In this document: in pieces, positions 1-8,262 of the stretch
How positions within the stretch are numbered: position 1 is the first letter of the stretch
How the letters are laid out: each line of letters begins with the position of its first letter
NCBI GenBank assembly: GCA_910578715.1
Contig: CAJTRL010000004.1
Coordinates: 1-64,000 of the forward strand
DNA from: an uncultured Lachnospiraceae bacterium
Lineage (GTDB): Bacteria; Bacillota; Clostridia; Lachnospirales; Lachnospiraceae
DNA: 64,000 nucleotides
Direction of reading: 5' to 3'
Notes under the pieces: generated by a model
Databases searched by the model: none
Seen by the model: the letters and a program-made list of their open reading frames with translations, nothing else
What the model was told of the DNA's origin: nothing
Position numbers and translations under genes: made by a program

Positions 1-51
1 TCCCAGTTAGAGATTTATTTTGAGGAACGACTGGAGGGACGCAGTCTGTAA
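1..51 (+). CDS. IS256/mutator-type transposase, C-terminal fragment cut by window edge
   Basis: Frame 1 reads SQLEIYFEERLEGRSL and then a TAA stop at 49-51. A tail of the form 'hydrophobic-x-QL-x-I-Y-F-E-x-R-L' is typical of the C-terminus of IS256-family DDE transposases, which move the element by a cut-and-paste or copy-out mechanism. Only 16 codons are visible, so the catalytic residues cannot be checked. The downstream terminal repeat supports the call. Whether the full gene is intact is unknown. Confidence 0.55.
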   Translation, partial: SQLEIYFEERLEGRSL

Positions 52-74
52 ATATCCTGTTGGAGCAAAGTTTA

Positions 75-102
75 TTGACAGACAGAAAAAGTCCTGTATA
101 AT
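75..102 (+). promoter_or_regulatory. Near-consensus sigma-A promoter inside the IS end, firing outward
   Basis: TTGACA (75-80) and TATAAT (97-102) are separated by 16 bases, which is close to ideal. The -10 lies inside the 15-base palindrome CCTGTATAATACAGG (93-107). Transcription would run rightward out of the IS and antisense to the diguanylate cyclase gene, unless stopped by the hairpin at 111-139. Confidence 0.6.
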
Positions 103-110
103 ACAGGTAA

Positions 111-139
111 GGGCAGAACCTGAAAATCCGGTTCTGCCC
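111..139 (+). terminator. Strong hairpin directly after the IS promoter
   Basis: A perfect 10-bp stem (GGGCAGAACC at 111-120 with its complement at 130-139) encloses a 9-base loop. It begins about where a transcript from the upstream promoter would start. Only a weak T run follows (ATTTATAAC), so it may be an incomplete terminator, a protective 5' hairpin or a barrier to read-through into the IS. Confidence 0.4.
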
Positions 140-174
140 ATTTATAACTATCAACAAATCTTATATCAGTTTTT

Positions 175-200
175 GAGTTTACACAAAACTTGAAACAGCC
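175..200 (-). repeat. Terminal inverted repeat of the IS (right end)
   Basis: Read on the minus strand this is GGCTGTTTCAAGTTTTGTGT followed by AAACTC. The TTGTGTAAA core matches the general form of IS256-family ends. The partner repeat is outside the window. Bases 201-208 (TCATTTTT) would be the first half of the expected 8-9 bp target duplication. Confidence 0.5.
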
Positions 201-207
201 TCATTTT

Positions 208-2118
208 TTATTCTCTCTGTGCCGCCTTTTTTTCTCTTTTAATCCGATACATATTCTTGTCCGCAAGCTCTACAAGCAGTTCAAGGCTCGCTTTCTTTGC
301 ATCCGTTTCCAGAAAATAACCGACGCTCGCATCCAGCTTATAAGCTCTCGTATACCGGGCATTGTACTGACCGATGGCCTTTCTGATTCTTTCAATATAT
401 TCCCGGATGCCGTCTTCATCGTAACCATTCAGGACAATGACAAATTCATCCCCGCCATAACGCGCTAACAGCTCTCCATGCCGTCTGTTATGCTCCAGAA
501 TATTGGCCATTGCCTTGATGTAGGCGTCTCCTTCTTCATGCCCATACAAATCGTTTACTTTTTTCAGCCCGTCCATATCCGCAAAAATAACGGCAATCGG
601 AAGCTGCTTTCTCTGTGCCTCCTCCAGAATACGAGGTGCAAACTTATTATATCCCGCCCGGTTATTTACGCCCGTCAGTTCATCGTAAAGCCACATTTTA
701 CTCAGGCGTCCGAGCATGGCATTCATCGTGTCCTGTCTGCGCACCGTTTCCAGCGCATTATCAAGGCTCAGTATGAAATGCCGGAAAAACCGCCCTTCCA
801 GCGCCGCACGATAATTCCCGACAACGCAATAACCAAAACAGTACTCCTGGTGATGCAGCGGCATAACCAGATAGAAATTTCCCTGTTTTCCCATTCTACA
901 GGAAGAAGGCAGCAATTCATTCCGGGAAAATCCGTCATAACTGTTAAACACACCGTTTTCGTAGGCGAGAGGAACCCAGATATCCTCCGTATACGTTGTT
1001 TCATCCCGTCCCCGTTCTTTTCCTTCCGCCATGCGCTCCAGTTCTTCAAAATAATTCTCGATGCTTCCGCACATGCACAGATAAAAATAATCGGGGGATA
1101 ACAGCCGGATATACTGCTGTGCGCACTCTTTAAAGTCATCAAAAGTCTCCAGCCCGGTAAACTCCGCCGCACAGCATTTTAACAGCTCCAGATTATCATT
1201 TACTTCAACCGTTTTTTTCACATACATTTCCTGTAATTCCGCATGCGTGTAACTCTGTTTCTTATCACAGCCACAGGATTGTGAAAAAATGGGTTTTCCA
1301 TAGACAATATGCTCTCTCTGGGGATTTTCCCCTCTGATGGCCTCCATCAGCGCCCTATACGCAATTTCGGCAGCCGCATACTCGCCGCGCCTGACCGTTG
1401 TCAGCCGGGGATGATTCAGCTGCGCCAGGGAACTGTTATCGTAACCCGTCACGAGAATATCTTCCGGAACCCGGTACCCCGCTTCGTTCAAAGCCAGAAT
1501 CGCGCCGACTGCCATATCGTCGTTTGCCGCCATAACGGCCTCGGGCAAAGGCATGTCCTTCCGCAGCATTTCATTTACCGCATGGACGCCGCTTTTGTAT
1601 GTATAATCTCCGTATGCGACCATTTTATCGTCCCATTTCAGCCCATACTGCTCCAGCGCTTCTTTATATGCGTCCAGCCTTTCTTCCGCATCCTGGCTTT
1701 CTACGGGACCGGATATGTAAAAAATCCGCCGCGCGCGGTGTTCTTCCACAAGATGCTCTACAATCGCGTGAATACCTGACTCATTCTCCATCCATATATT
1801 GATGGAACCGTCTATTTTGACCACCATAGAAGCACAGGGTACTCCGGCTTTTCTTATTTTATCAACCAGCGTTTCCCTGATTTTCACATCATGTATTGTT
1901 TCCAGATTGATAATCACACCGTCATATTTTGTAAAATCCGGCAGATTATAAATATTATATTCACCATTTTCATATTTGAAGCGGGAAGCGTAATACCATC
2001 CGTCGCATGTAAAAATATAAACATTTGTTCCTTCCGGAAGCGCACTGTCCAATATGCCGTTAATCATTCTTTTCTGCGTATCGAACCCTACACCGCCCAT
2101 TAATACTGCAATATTCAT
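208..2118 (-). CDS. Diguanylate cyclase with LacI-type sugar-binding sensor domain
   Basis: Predicted cytoplasmic GTP-to-c-di-GMP cyclase of 636 residues. Residues 1 to about 285 look like the effector domain of LacI/GalR repressors (periplasmic-binding fold, e.g. the 'AANDDMAVGAILAL' and 'DILVTGYDNS' segments). There is no helix-turn-helix in front and no signal peptide or membrane segment. A middle region (about 290-460) is not recognised. The GGDEF domain covers about 470-630, with GGDEF at 555-559, so it should be active. The upstream inhibitory site is RxxE (RHGE) rather than RxxD, so product inhibition may be weak. The sensor implies c-di-GMP synthesis controlled by a cytoplasmic sugar or similar ligand; that is inference. 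Its stop lies 8 bases from the IS end. Confidence 0.85.
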   Translation of the reverse strand: MNIAVLMGGVGFDTQKRMINGILDSALPEGTNVYIFTCDGWYYASRFKYENGEYNIYNLPDFTKYDGVIINLETIHDVKIRETLVDKIRKAGVPCASMVVKIDGSINIWMENESGIHAIVEHLVEEHRARRIFYISGPVESQDAEERLDAYKEALEQYGLKWDDKMVAYGDYTYKSGVHAVNEMLRKDMPLPEAVMAANDDMAVGAILALNEAGYRVPEDILVTGYDNSSLAQLNHPRLTTVRRGEYAAAEIAYRALMEAIRGENPQREHIVYGKPIFSQSCGCDKKQSYTHAELQEMYVKKTVEVNDNLELLKCCAAEFTGLETFDDFKECAQQYIRLLSPDYFYLCMCGSIENYFEELERMAEGKERGRDETTYTEDIWVPLAYENGVFNSYDGFSRNELLPSSCRMGKQGNFYLVMPLHHQEYCFGYCVVGNYRAALEGRFFRHFILSLDNALETVRRQDTMNAMLGRLSKMWLYDELTGVNNRAGYNKFAPRILEEAQRKQLPIAVIFADMDGLKKVNDLYGHEEGDAYIKAMANILEHNRRHGELLARYGGDEFVIVLNGYDEDGIREYIERIRKAIGQYNARYTRAYKLDASVGYFLETDAKKASLELLVELADKNMYRIKREKKAAQRE

Positions 2119-2144
2119 CCGTTTTTCACTCCGATTTCTATATG

Positions 2145-2197
2145 GCAGGAATAAGAAACATTCCTGCAGATAGGATTTTCATCCTGTGCTTAGTATA
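2145..2197 (-). promoter_or_regulatory. -10 element and leader hairpin of the LacI-GGDEF gene
   Basis: On the minus strand a TATACT -10 box (2197-2192) is followed, about 25 bases later, by a perfect 8-bp hairpin (GCAGGAAT at 2167-2160 with its complement at 2152-2145). The start codon is at 2118. I see no convincing -35 box. The hairpin lies in the leader and is not followed by a T run. Confidence 0.35.
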
Positions 2198-2222
2198 GCA
2201 TATCTCCTTCGTACAGACTATA

Positions 2223-3305
2223 TTAAAGCTCTACTTTCCTCAAATAATAACCGAACCTGCCCTCTTCGGCTTCTCCTCCTTCGCACTCGAACGCTTCAAA
2301 GCCGAACATCAGAGCGACCATTTTTTCCCTTTCGTAAAAAACGCCCGGCACGCCCAGATAAAAATCTTTTTCCTTCCCAAGTATCAAATACCGATAGTTG
2401 TAAAATCCGTGCAGTAAAAAGCTGTTGTTGACAAGATGCTGATAATTTTCACGCAGCACAATAAAATCTTTCGGCGCCAGTTTGATATAAATTCTGTTAT
2501 CGCCATAGGGATGAATCTGCTCATAAGTGGTAAGCAGCTGTTCCCATTTGTTTTCATAAAGCGGTGTGTGTTCCGGCCTGGCCGGTCTCCGCTCCGCCTT
2601 TATCAGGTCCACCGTCTTTACCTTTTCTTCCGCTCCTGTTATCCTCGCCGCTTCCTTTCTTCTCTCTGTCTCTTCTATTCCCGGTCTCTCTTCTCTCCTC
2701 GCTGTCTCCTCTCTCTTTGTCGTTCTCCGGCCTGTTTCTATCATGTCCTCTCTTCCCGCCATTCCGGCTCTGTCCGGCGTTCCGATTCTGTCCGCTCTCC
2801 GTCCTGTTTCCGTTCTATCCAGCGTTCTGTCTCTGTTCACTCTCCGGCTTGCTTCTATCGCTTCCGTATTTTCTGCTGTCTCCGCAGTTCTCACTTCTCC
2901 CGCTCTTCGCTCTGTCTCCGCCGCTTCCCGCACTTCAAAGGCCTGCGGAATCTCTCCCGCGGGCTCCTGTACTTCCGACAGCCGCTCTTCCGCCGCGGCA
3001 GACTTGCTTTCGCCCCGTATCCTTTTTTCATCCGACAGGATTATCTCGGCGCGCAAAATATTTTCCGCCGCGCTCCCGCTCCATTTCCCGTTCCCTTCCT
3101 TCAGCACAAGCGCATCCGCTTCCCGCCAGCCTGTCTCACTTTGCAGGCGGATTGGGAAACTTCCCGTGACCGCCCCCGGAAGATTTTTGACCTGAAGCTC
3201 CAGCCGAAATATATTATCGCTTCCCGACACTTTTAAATAGCCCGCATTTTTTTCCCTGGAATCATGATGGAACAGACCCAGGTAAATGATTTCTTTCTGG
3301 TACAT
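2223..3305 (-). CDS. Conserved hypothetical protein, charged low-complexity centre
   Basis: The start is set at ATG 3305 (MYQKEIIYLGLF) because GGTGAG lies just upstream; an in-frame ATG at 3377 has no such support. Three parts are visible: an N-terminal domain (about 1-90), a highly charged E/R/T-rich stretch of about 130 residues with imperfect 'RTDR.GTPDR'-like repeats, and a conserved-looking C-terminal domain (about 255-360) with aromatic motifs such as 'HLVNNSFLLHGFYNYRYL'. The C-terminus resembles a family of uncharacterised Lachnospiraceae proteins (possibly DUF6128; recalled, not verified). No signal peptide or membrane segment is seen. Function unknown. Confidence 0.75.
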   Translation of the reverse strand: MYQKEIIYLGLFHHDSREKNAGYLKVSGSDNIFRLELQVKNLPGAVTGSFPIRLQSETGWREADALVLKEGNGKWSGSAAENILRAEIILSDEKRIRGESKSAAAEERLSEVQEPAGEIPQAFEVREAAETERRAGEVRTAETAENTEAIEASRRVNRDRTLDRTETGRRADRIGTPDRAGMAGREDMIETGRRTTKREETARREERPGIEETERRKEAARITGAEEKVKTVDLIKAERRPARPEHTPLYENKWEQLLTTYEQIHPYGDNRIYIKLAPKDFIVLRENYQHLVNNSFLLHGFYNYRYLILGKEKDFYLGVPGVFYEREKMVALMFGFEAFECEGGEAEEGRFGYYLRKVEL

Positions 3306-3348
3306 CTTCTCACCTCTCTCTATTCTATGTATATGTCGGATGCACCGG

Positions 3349-3380
3349 AAAATGCCAGATGATTTCTCATCCGGCATTTT
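3349..3380 (-). terminator. Bidirectional terminator between CdaR-like gene and hypothetical gene
   Basis: The stem AATGCCAGATGA / TCATCCGGCATT has one mismatch and a 4-base loop. It is flanked by A runs on the left and T runs on the right, so it can act on either strand. It lies downstream of the CdaR-like stop at 3412. Confidence 0.75.
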
Positions 3381-3411
3381 AATCTAAACCATTTTCACTT
3401 CAGTATATTTC

Positions 3412-4500
3412 TCAATATCCGAGGGAATCCAGGTACTTCATGTAGTTTACGACCATTAAGGCAATTTTGAAAGTAAGCGCATCATCAAAGGTACGGATAT
3501 CCAGTCCCGTGCTCTTTGCCAGCTTTTCAATGCGGTAAACCAGCGTATTTCTGTGCACAAATAATTGTCTGGAAGTCTCTGATACGTTCAGGTTATTTTC
3601 AAAGAATTTATTAATGGTTGTCAGGGTCTCCTCATCCAGTTCGTCAGGCACGTTTGCCCCGAAAATTTCGTCGATGAAAATCTGGCAGAGATTTACGGGA
3701 AGCTGGTATATTAAACGGCCGATTCCCAGTCTGTTATATGCTGTAACTCTTTTTTCCGCATAAAAAATCTTACCGACATCCAGCGCCATTTTCGCTTCCT
3801 TATAGGATTTGGAAACCTCCCGGAGCTCTTCTACAATTGTTCCGTAAGACACTCTGACATTCATCATCGCTTCCATATTCATCATATCAACGATTGTATT
3901 GGCTGTCTGTTCCAATACGTCATAGCTCTCGCCCGGCGCCATCGCTTTAATCAGAATAACATTGCTTTCATCCACCGCCGTAATATAATCTCCAATCTGC
4001 GCAGAGAACATTCCATTCAGCAGTTCCGAAGCGGGGCTTTCCTTTTCGCTCCCGGTTTCAACCAAAAAAACCGCTCTCGGCACATTCACCTCTATATGCA
4101 GTTTTTTTGCCCGGTTATAGATATCTACAAGCAGCATATTATCGAGCAGCAGATTCTGGAAAAAATTATTTCTGTCATATTTTTCTTTATACGCAATAAT
4201 CAGGTTCTGTAGCTGGCTGACCGCAATCTTGCCGACCATATAAGTATCTTCTCCGATACCTCTCGCATCCAGTACATAAAGCGGCTCCCCTTCGTCCAGT
4301 ATTTTCAGCAGATGATGCGTCCCGATTACCTGGCTGTCTGCCGGCGACTCCACAAATTCCGTAATCAGATTTAACGCCAAATCATTCAGTTCAAATGTAG
4401 CAGCTACAATATTCCCTTCCAAATCTAACACACATAAATCAACCTTGGTAATGGATTTTAACTCTTCAATGCTGGTTCTGATAACCTGACTTGATATCAT
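3412..4500 (-). CDS. CdaR/PucR-family transcriptional regulator
   Basis: A 362-residue regulator of the CdaR (sugar diacid) type. The N-terminal ~130 residues form the putative ligand-recognition domain. A GGDEF-like middle region follows. The C-terminal ~60 residues contain the PucR-type helix-turn-helix ('NLNVSETSRQLFVHRNTLVYRIEKL'-like segment, about 305-330). CdaR family members respond to glucarate, galactarate or glycerate, but many clostridial relatives have unknown ligands. It lies downstream of the MsmX-like ATPase and is separated from it by a terminator, so it may be expressed independently. Confidence 0.8.
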   Translation of the reverse strand: MISSQVIRTSIEELKSITKVDLCVLDLEGNIVAATFELNDLALNLITEFVESPADSQVIGTHHLLKILDEGEPLYVLDARGIGEDTYMVGKIAVSQLQNLIIAYKEKYDRNNFFQNLLLDNMLLVDIYNRAKKLHIEVNVPRAVFLVETGSEKESPASELLNGMFSAQIGDYITAVDESNVILIKAMAPGESYDVLEQTANTIVDMMNMEAMMNVRVSYGTIVEELREVSKSYKEAKMALDVGKIFYAEKRVTAYNRLGIGRLIYQLPVNLCQIFIDEIFGANVPDELDEETLTTINKFFENNLNVSETSRQLFVHRNTLVYRIEKLAKSTGLDIRTFDDALTFKIALMVVNYMKYLDSLGY

Positions 4501-4551
4501 GTCTATACTCCCTTCCCATCCGATATAAGAGTTTTGCCCGGCGGCAAACTA

Positions 4552-4576
4552 CAAAAGGGGATGCTGTCGCATCCCC
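4552..4576 (-). terminator. Terminator of the MsmX-like ATPase gene
   Basis: On the minus strand a perfect GGGGATGC / GCATCCCC stem with a 4-base loop is followed by TTTTG. It lies 15 bases past the ATPase stop codon, a textbook intrinsic terminator. Confidence 0.9.
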
Positions 4577-4590
4577 TCTGATTACTGTGA

Positions 4591-5700
4591 TTAGTTTGTG
4601 ATAACCTGCTCTGTTTCTTTGTCAAATACATGAATCTTTTCAACATCAAATGCAAATTTAACTGAATCACCAGGTCTTGCCGTTGTACGGGAATCTACTC
4701 TTGCTGTAATCGGGAATTCAGCGAGGTCGAAGTATAAGTAAACTTCTGCACCAAGCAATTCATATACTTTAATTGTAGACTCGAATACGCATTTTGCAGA
4801 TTCGATGAATGCCGGAGAATCATATACATCTTCCGGACGAATACCGAATGTAACGGTCTTTCCAGCATATCCGCCGCTAATCAGCTTCTTGGATTTGTCA
4901 GCCGGAAGAGGAATGCTGCTTCCCGCTACTTTCAGGCTTGCTACATCGCCGCTTACTTCAACAACAGCATCAAGGAAGTTCATCTGAGGTGAACCCATGA
5001 ATCCTGCTACAAACAGGTTCTGCGGTTTCTCATATAAGTTCTGAGGTGTATCTACCTGCTGAACAACACCGTCTTTCATAACAACGATTCTTGTACCAAG
5101 TGTCATAGCCTCTGTCTGGTCATGTGTTACATAGATAATCGTTGTGCCCAGTCTCTGGTGTAATTTAGCAATTTCAATACGCATCTGCACACGGAGTTTA
5201 GCATCCAGGTTGGAAAGCGGCTCATCCATAAGGAATACCTTAGGATTACGAACGATTGCACGGCCCATAGCAACACGCTGTCTCTGACCACCGGACAGAG
5301 CCTTCGGTTTACGGTCAAGGAGCGGTGTCAGGTCAAGAATCTTAGCAGCTTCTTTTACCATCTTATCAATTTCATCTTTCGGTACTTTTCTCAGTTTCAG
5401 ACCGAACGCCATGTTGTCATATACTGACATATGAGGATACAAAGCGTAGTTCTGGAATACCATTGCAATATCTCTGTCTTTCGGCTCAACGTCATTAACA
5501 ACTCTGTCACCGATTTTCAGCTCGCCGGAAGAAATGTCTTCCAGACCCGCAATCATACGAAGTGTTGTAGATTTACCACAACCTGAAGGTCCTACGAAAA
5601 TAATAAATTCCTGGTCTGCAATTTCAAGGTTGAAGTCTTTTACCGCCTCAAATCCGTTCGGATAAACCTTGCAGACATTTTTTAATGATAAACTTGCCAT
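4591..5700 (-). CDS. msmX: MsmX/UgpC-type sugar ABC transporter ATP-binding protein (orphan)
   Basis: A 369-residue ATPase of the MalK/MsmX/UgpC group. Visible motifs are Walker A GPSGCGKST (about 37-45), signature LSGGQRQRVAMGRA (about 135), Walker B FLMDEPLSNLDA, and a C-terminal TOBE-like regulatory domain of about 130 residues. It is preceded by a strong AGGAGG site. No permease or binding protein lies beside it. In Bacillus and other Firmicutes a single MsmX serves several CUT1 importers that lack their own ATPase. The importer at 59331-62952 lacks one, so this protein is a candidate partner. The gene symbol is by analogy. Confidence 0.9.
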   Translation of the reverse strand: MASLSLKNVCKVYPNGFEAVKDFNLEIADQEFIIFVGPSGCGKSTTLRMIAGLEDISSGELKIGDRVVNDVEPKDRDIAMVFQNYALYPHMSVYDNMAFGLKLRKVPKDEIDKMVKEAAKILDLTPLLDRKPKALSGGQRQRVAMGRAIVRNPKVFLMDEPLSNLDAKLRVQMRIEIAKLHQRLGTTIIYVTHDQTEAMTLGTRIVVMKDGVVQQVDTPQNLYEKPQNLFVAGFMGSPQMNFLDAVVEVSGDVASLKVAGSSIPLPADKSKKLISGGYAGKTVTFGIRPEDVYDSPAFIESAKCVFESTIKVYELLGAEVYLYFDLAEFPITARVDSRTTARPGDSVKFAFDVEKIHVFDKETEQVITN

Positions 5701-5742
5701 GTGCTTGTGCCTCCTAAATTATTTTTCGTTTCTTTTATTCAT

Positions 5743-5778
5743 GATTATCTTTTGATAACCAAGTCTGAAATTAGTATA
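5743..5778 (-). promoter_or_regulatory. Probable promoter region of the MsmX-like gene
   Basis: A TATACT -10 box (5778-5773, minus strand) is followed by an imperfect inverted repeat, GGTTATC / GATAATC (5760-5743), between the likely start site and the ribosome-binding site. A clear -35 is not seen. The repeat could be an operator. The rest of 5779-5956 shows only A/T-rich sequence and a weak 7-bp hairpin. Confidence 0.35.
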
Positions 5779-5956
5779 ACGAACTTACAAAGTCTTTTCC
5801 ATACCACTATTTCACAAAGATTTTGTATTCCATTGTAGAATTTGTTAATTTTCGTTGCACTGCTTTCTCTCTTCTGACAAGTTGACCAAGAAACTCTGTC
5901 TTTCTTGTACACTTTGCCTAAAATTCCGTCTTTTCTATATCGAACACATTCCGGCG

Positions 5957-7441
5957 TTACTTTTTATCCTCGGTCCAGGAATCGTTATAGAAAGCAAGCT
6001 GGTTCTTCCCTCGTTTCTTTGCTTTGTAAAGCGCCTGGTCCGCGGCCTTATACAAACTGTCAAAGTCAGAGCCCTCTTCCGGGAATATCGCCACGCCGAT
6101 ACTTGCCGTCGCGGAATACTTCGTATATTCACCCGTCTTAAAATCCTGGAAAAAGTTTTCCACTTTTTTTGCCTCTTTTTTAATCGTTTCATCCGTCATA
6201 ATATTCTTTAAGAAAATAAAGAACTCATCGCCGCCCACACGGCCAATGATATCGGAAGCCCGGAAAATGGAGCCTATCTGCTGCCCGAGGGAGCGGAGCA
6301 CTTCGTCCCCGAAAGCATGGCCCATCGTATCGTTTATCTTCTTAAAATTATCAATATCGAGAATAAACATCATCGCGCGGCTTTTCGGGTTTTTCGCTAT
6401 GTAATCCTTTATTTTGCGTTCCGTTGCCAGCTTGTTATTCAGCCCTGTCAAAAGGTCTGTATCGGCTTTCTCTTCGAGCTGCTCCTGTTTTCTGTAATTA
6501 ATAACTTTGCCCGCAATATTGATGCCTACAATCAGACAGATAAAGACCAGCGTAACCACAACGAGCTGAATCATCATGTTTCTGACGTCCCCCCACTGTT
6601 TATCCATCTGTCTGTCCACATAACTCTGGGAAATTCCCGTTACCAGCGTCCAGTCATTGATTCCGACAGGAACATGCACCAGCGCGGTTTCCACATCGTC
6701 CACCACAACGGCTGCAGTAGAGCTCACATGGTTCGTAATGCGGGTTTTCATCTTTTTGACAACATCCGCATCGCTGTCCTTCAGCATCTCATAAAGGTTG
6801 TCTCCCTGTTTCCATTCATTTCCCGTACCGGAAACAAGAAGAAACGTTCCATCACCGTTTACCAGCGCAACGGTATTCCATGACACAAAATCATTCTGTT
6901 TGACAAGCGCCTCAAAATTATTGAGCGGATAAAACATGAGAAGATGCCCTCTCCCGCTTTCATGCTCAATGGGAATGCTCGTCACGATAGCATTTTTACC
7001 TTTGAATCCGTCCTCCAGAACATAAAAATGCTGCGGCTCTTTCGCCCCGTTCACATCATCGAAATAATCCCTTTCCGCTATGGAAATTTTGGCGCCGGTA
7101 TTGTCAACGCCTTTCCCGTCCGCGTCAATCACACAGACCGCATAAGCGTTTGTATATTTCATCGCCAGCCTTGCCATTTTCACAGCATAAACAGACTCCA
7201 GCGATGTTTTATCCCCGAGAAGTTCCGCAACCGGTTCTCCAATCGTCTCAATCAGCTGAAGCTGTTCTCTGAAGTTGTCGGCACAGGTTTCCGCAGTCGC
7301 CGTCATATTTCTTGTTACCGTATCATTCGCGCTCAGTCTGCTCTTTGTTGAAAAATTAAAGAGCATGATAACGATTACCATAGCCAGAATGCCGGACGGA
7401 ACAAGCCACTGAAGCGCAATCGACCTTGTCTTATCTTCCAT
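5957..7441 (-). CDS. Membrane diguanylate cyclase with extracellular Cache-like sensor
   Basis: The chosen start is ATG 7441 (MEDKTRSIALQW), with GGGGAAG just upstream; ATG 7453 and ATG 7489 are alternatives. It overlaps the end of the yesL-like gene by 11 bases, suggesting translational coupling. The protein is about 494 residues: TM1 (about 10-30), an extracytoplasmic sensor of about 270 residues resembling double Cache domains, TM2 (about 305), then a GGDEF domain. An intact GGDEF motif and a canonical RxxD inhibitory site (RASD) are present. It should make c-di-GMP in response to an external small molecule; the ligand is unknown. Confidence 0.85.
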   Translation of the reverse strand: MEDKTRSIALQWLVPSGILAMVIVIMLFNFSTKSRLSANDTVTRNMTATAETCADNFREQLQLIETIGEPVAELLGDKTSLESVYAVKMARLAMKYTNAYAVCVIDADGKGVDNTGAKISIAERDYFDDVNGAKEPQHFYVLEDGFKGKNAIVTSIPIEHESGRGHLLMFYPLNNFEALVKQNDFVSWNTVALVNGDGTFLLVSGTGNEWKQGDNLYEMLKDSDADVVKKMKTRITNHVSSTAAVVVDDVETALVHVPVGINDWTLVTGISQSYVDRQMDKQWGDVRNMMIQLVVVTLVFICLIVGINIAGKVINYRKQEQLEEKADTDLLTGLNNKLATERKIKDYIAKNPKSRAMMFILDIDNFKKINDTMGHAFGDEVLRSLGQQIGSIFRASDIIGRVGGDEFFIFLKNIMTDETIKKEAKKVENFFQDFKTGEYTKYSATASIGVAIFPEEGSDFDSLYKAADQALYKAKKRGKNQLAFYNDSWTEDKK

Positions 7442-8150
7442 CTTCTTCCCCATTTCCCCCTTCTGCCACAACAGAAAATTCTTCTCCATTTTCTTCCGTC
7501 ACAACAGAAAATTCCTCATCCGAAACAATTTCCGGCGTCTCCGGCTCAAACTTTAAAAAAATCTTACTATACAGACATGCAGAAGCGTAAGCCGGCGCCG
7601 AAATACCAAAAATAATTACAAAAATACCTGCATAAGGCCAAAAATACCAGATTACCGTCGGAAGAGCCATCAGAACAATCATCAGAATTGTTTTAGGCAG
7701 ATTTAAAACTGCCATACAAAAGGCATTTTTCACCGTATTTTTTATTGTATTCTCAAAACGTGACAGCACCGGGAAAACAAAGACCGCCACCATCAGCAGA
7801 ACAATTGCAAGCGCCATTATCGCAATAATCAGAACCGTGGGAAATTTCACGCCCGAATAAGTAAAAATCAGGAAATCTCCAATATAGACCGCTATGATTA
7901 GAAGCATAATCAGCCATAAAATCGTGGCCTGTCTGAAATTCTGCTTAAAGGATTTGAAAAATCCTCTGACAAGATATCCTTCTTCCCCCCGCACAATCTT
8001 CAAAAGCACATAGTGCATTCCCGTACATGCCGCACCGATTGTAATAATCGGAATGCAGCAGATAATCATAAGAAAATTCAATATCATCAAATCAGCAATC
8101 CGATTCAGAACACGCATAAACGGACTGTCCAAATCAAATATTTTACTCAT
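7431..8150 (-). CDS. yesL: YesL/DUF624 family membrane protein
   Basis: A 239-residue integral membrane protein with about five hydrophobic segments and the 'RIADLMILNFLMIICCIPIIT'-type N-terminus of the DUF624/YesL family. In Bacillus the family is encoded beside sugar ABC importers and two-component systems in the rhamnogalacturonan locus. Its biochemical role is not established. The C-terminal tail carries two copies of an acidic 'EEFSVV.E..NGEE' motif, a small internal duplication. It is followed by, and overlaps, the Cache-GGDEF gene, so the two are probably co-transcribed. Confidence 0.8.
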   Translation of the reverse strand: MSKIFDLDSPFMRVLNRIADLMILNFLMIICCIPIITIGAACTGMHYVLLKIVRGEEGYLVRGFFKSFKQNFRQATILWLIMLLIIAVYIGDFLIFTYSGVKFPTVLIIAIMALAIVLLMVAVFVFPVLSRFENTIKNTVKNAFCMAVLNLPKTILMIVLMALPTVIWYFWPYAGIFVIIFGISAPAYASACLYSKIFLKFEPETPEIVSDEEFSVVTEENGEEFSVVAEGGNGEEDGR

Positions 8151-8186
8151 ACTATGTCCATGCCTTTCTTTTCCTGTTTCTTATCT

Positions 8187-8192
8187 ATTATA
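8187..8192 (-). promoter_or_regulatory. -10 box upstream of the yesL-like gene
   Basis: A perfect TATAAT on the minus strand lies about 37 bases upstream of the start codon. The -35 region at the right distance is only T-rich, so the assignment is tentative. Confidence 0.4.
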
Positions 8193-8262
8193 GTACATTA
8201 TTACCCATAAAAACCAGTCAGTTTGACAATTTTTTATAAAATTTATCAAAAATTTCTTTTTT

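Larger units (their letters stand above)
1..200 (+). mobile_element. Right end of an IS256-family insertion sequence (partial)
   Basis: The window opens inside an insertion sequence. Three pieces agree: the last 16 codons of a transposase (1-51), a 120-base non-coding tail, and a terminal sequence at 175-200. Read from the outside inwards, that terminus contains TTTTGTGTAAACTC, which resembles the TTGTGTAAA-type core of IS256/mutator-family ends. The left end and any target duplication are outside the window. The element ends about 8 bases from the stop codon of the neighbouring cyclase gene, so it inserted just downstream of that gene without breaking it. The family call rests on a short tail and the terminus only. 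Confidence 0.65.

Noticed and set aside
2436..3236. Long plus-strand frame opposite the charged-repeat protein
   Set aside because: It is the complement of E/R-rich codons, gives Ser/Phe/Leu/Arg-rich nonsense, and has no ribosome site.
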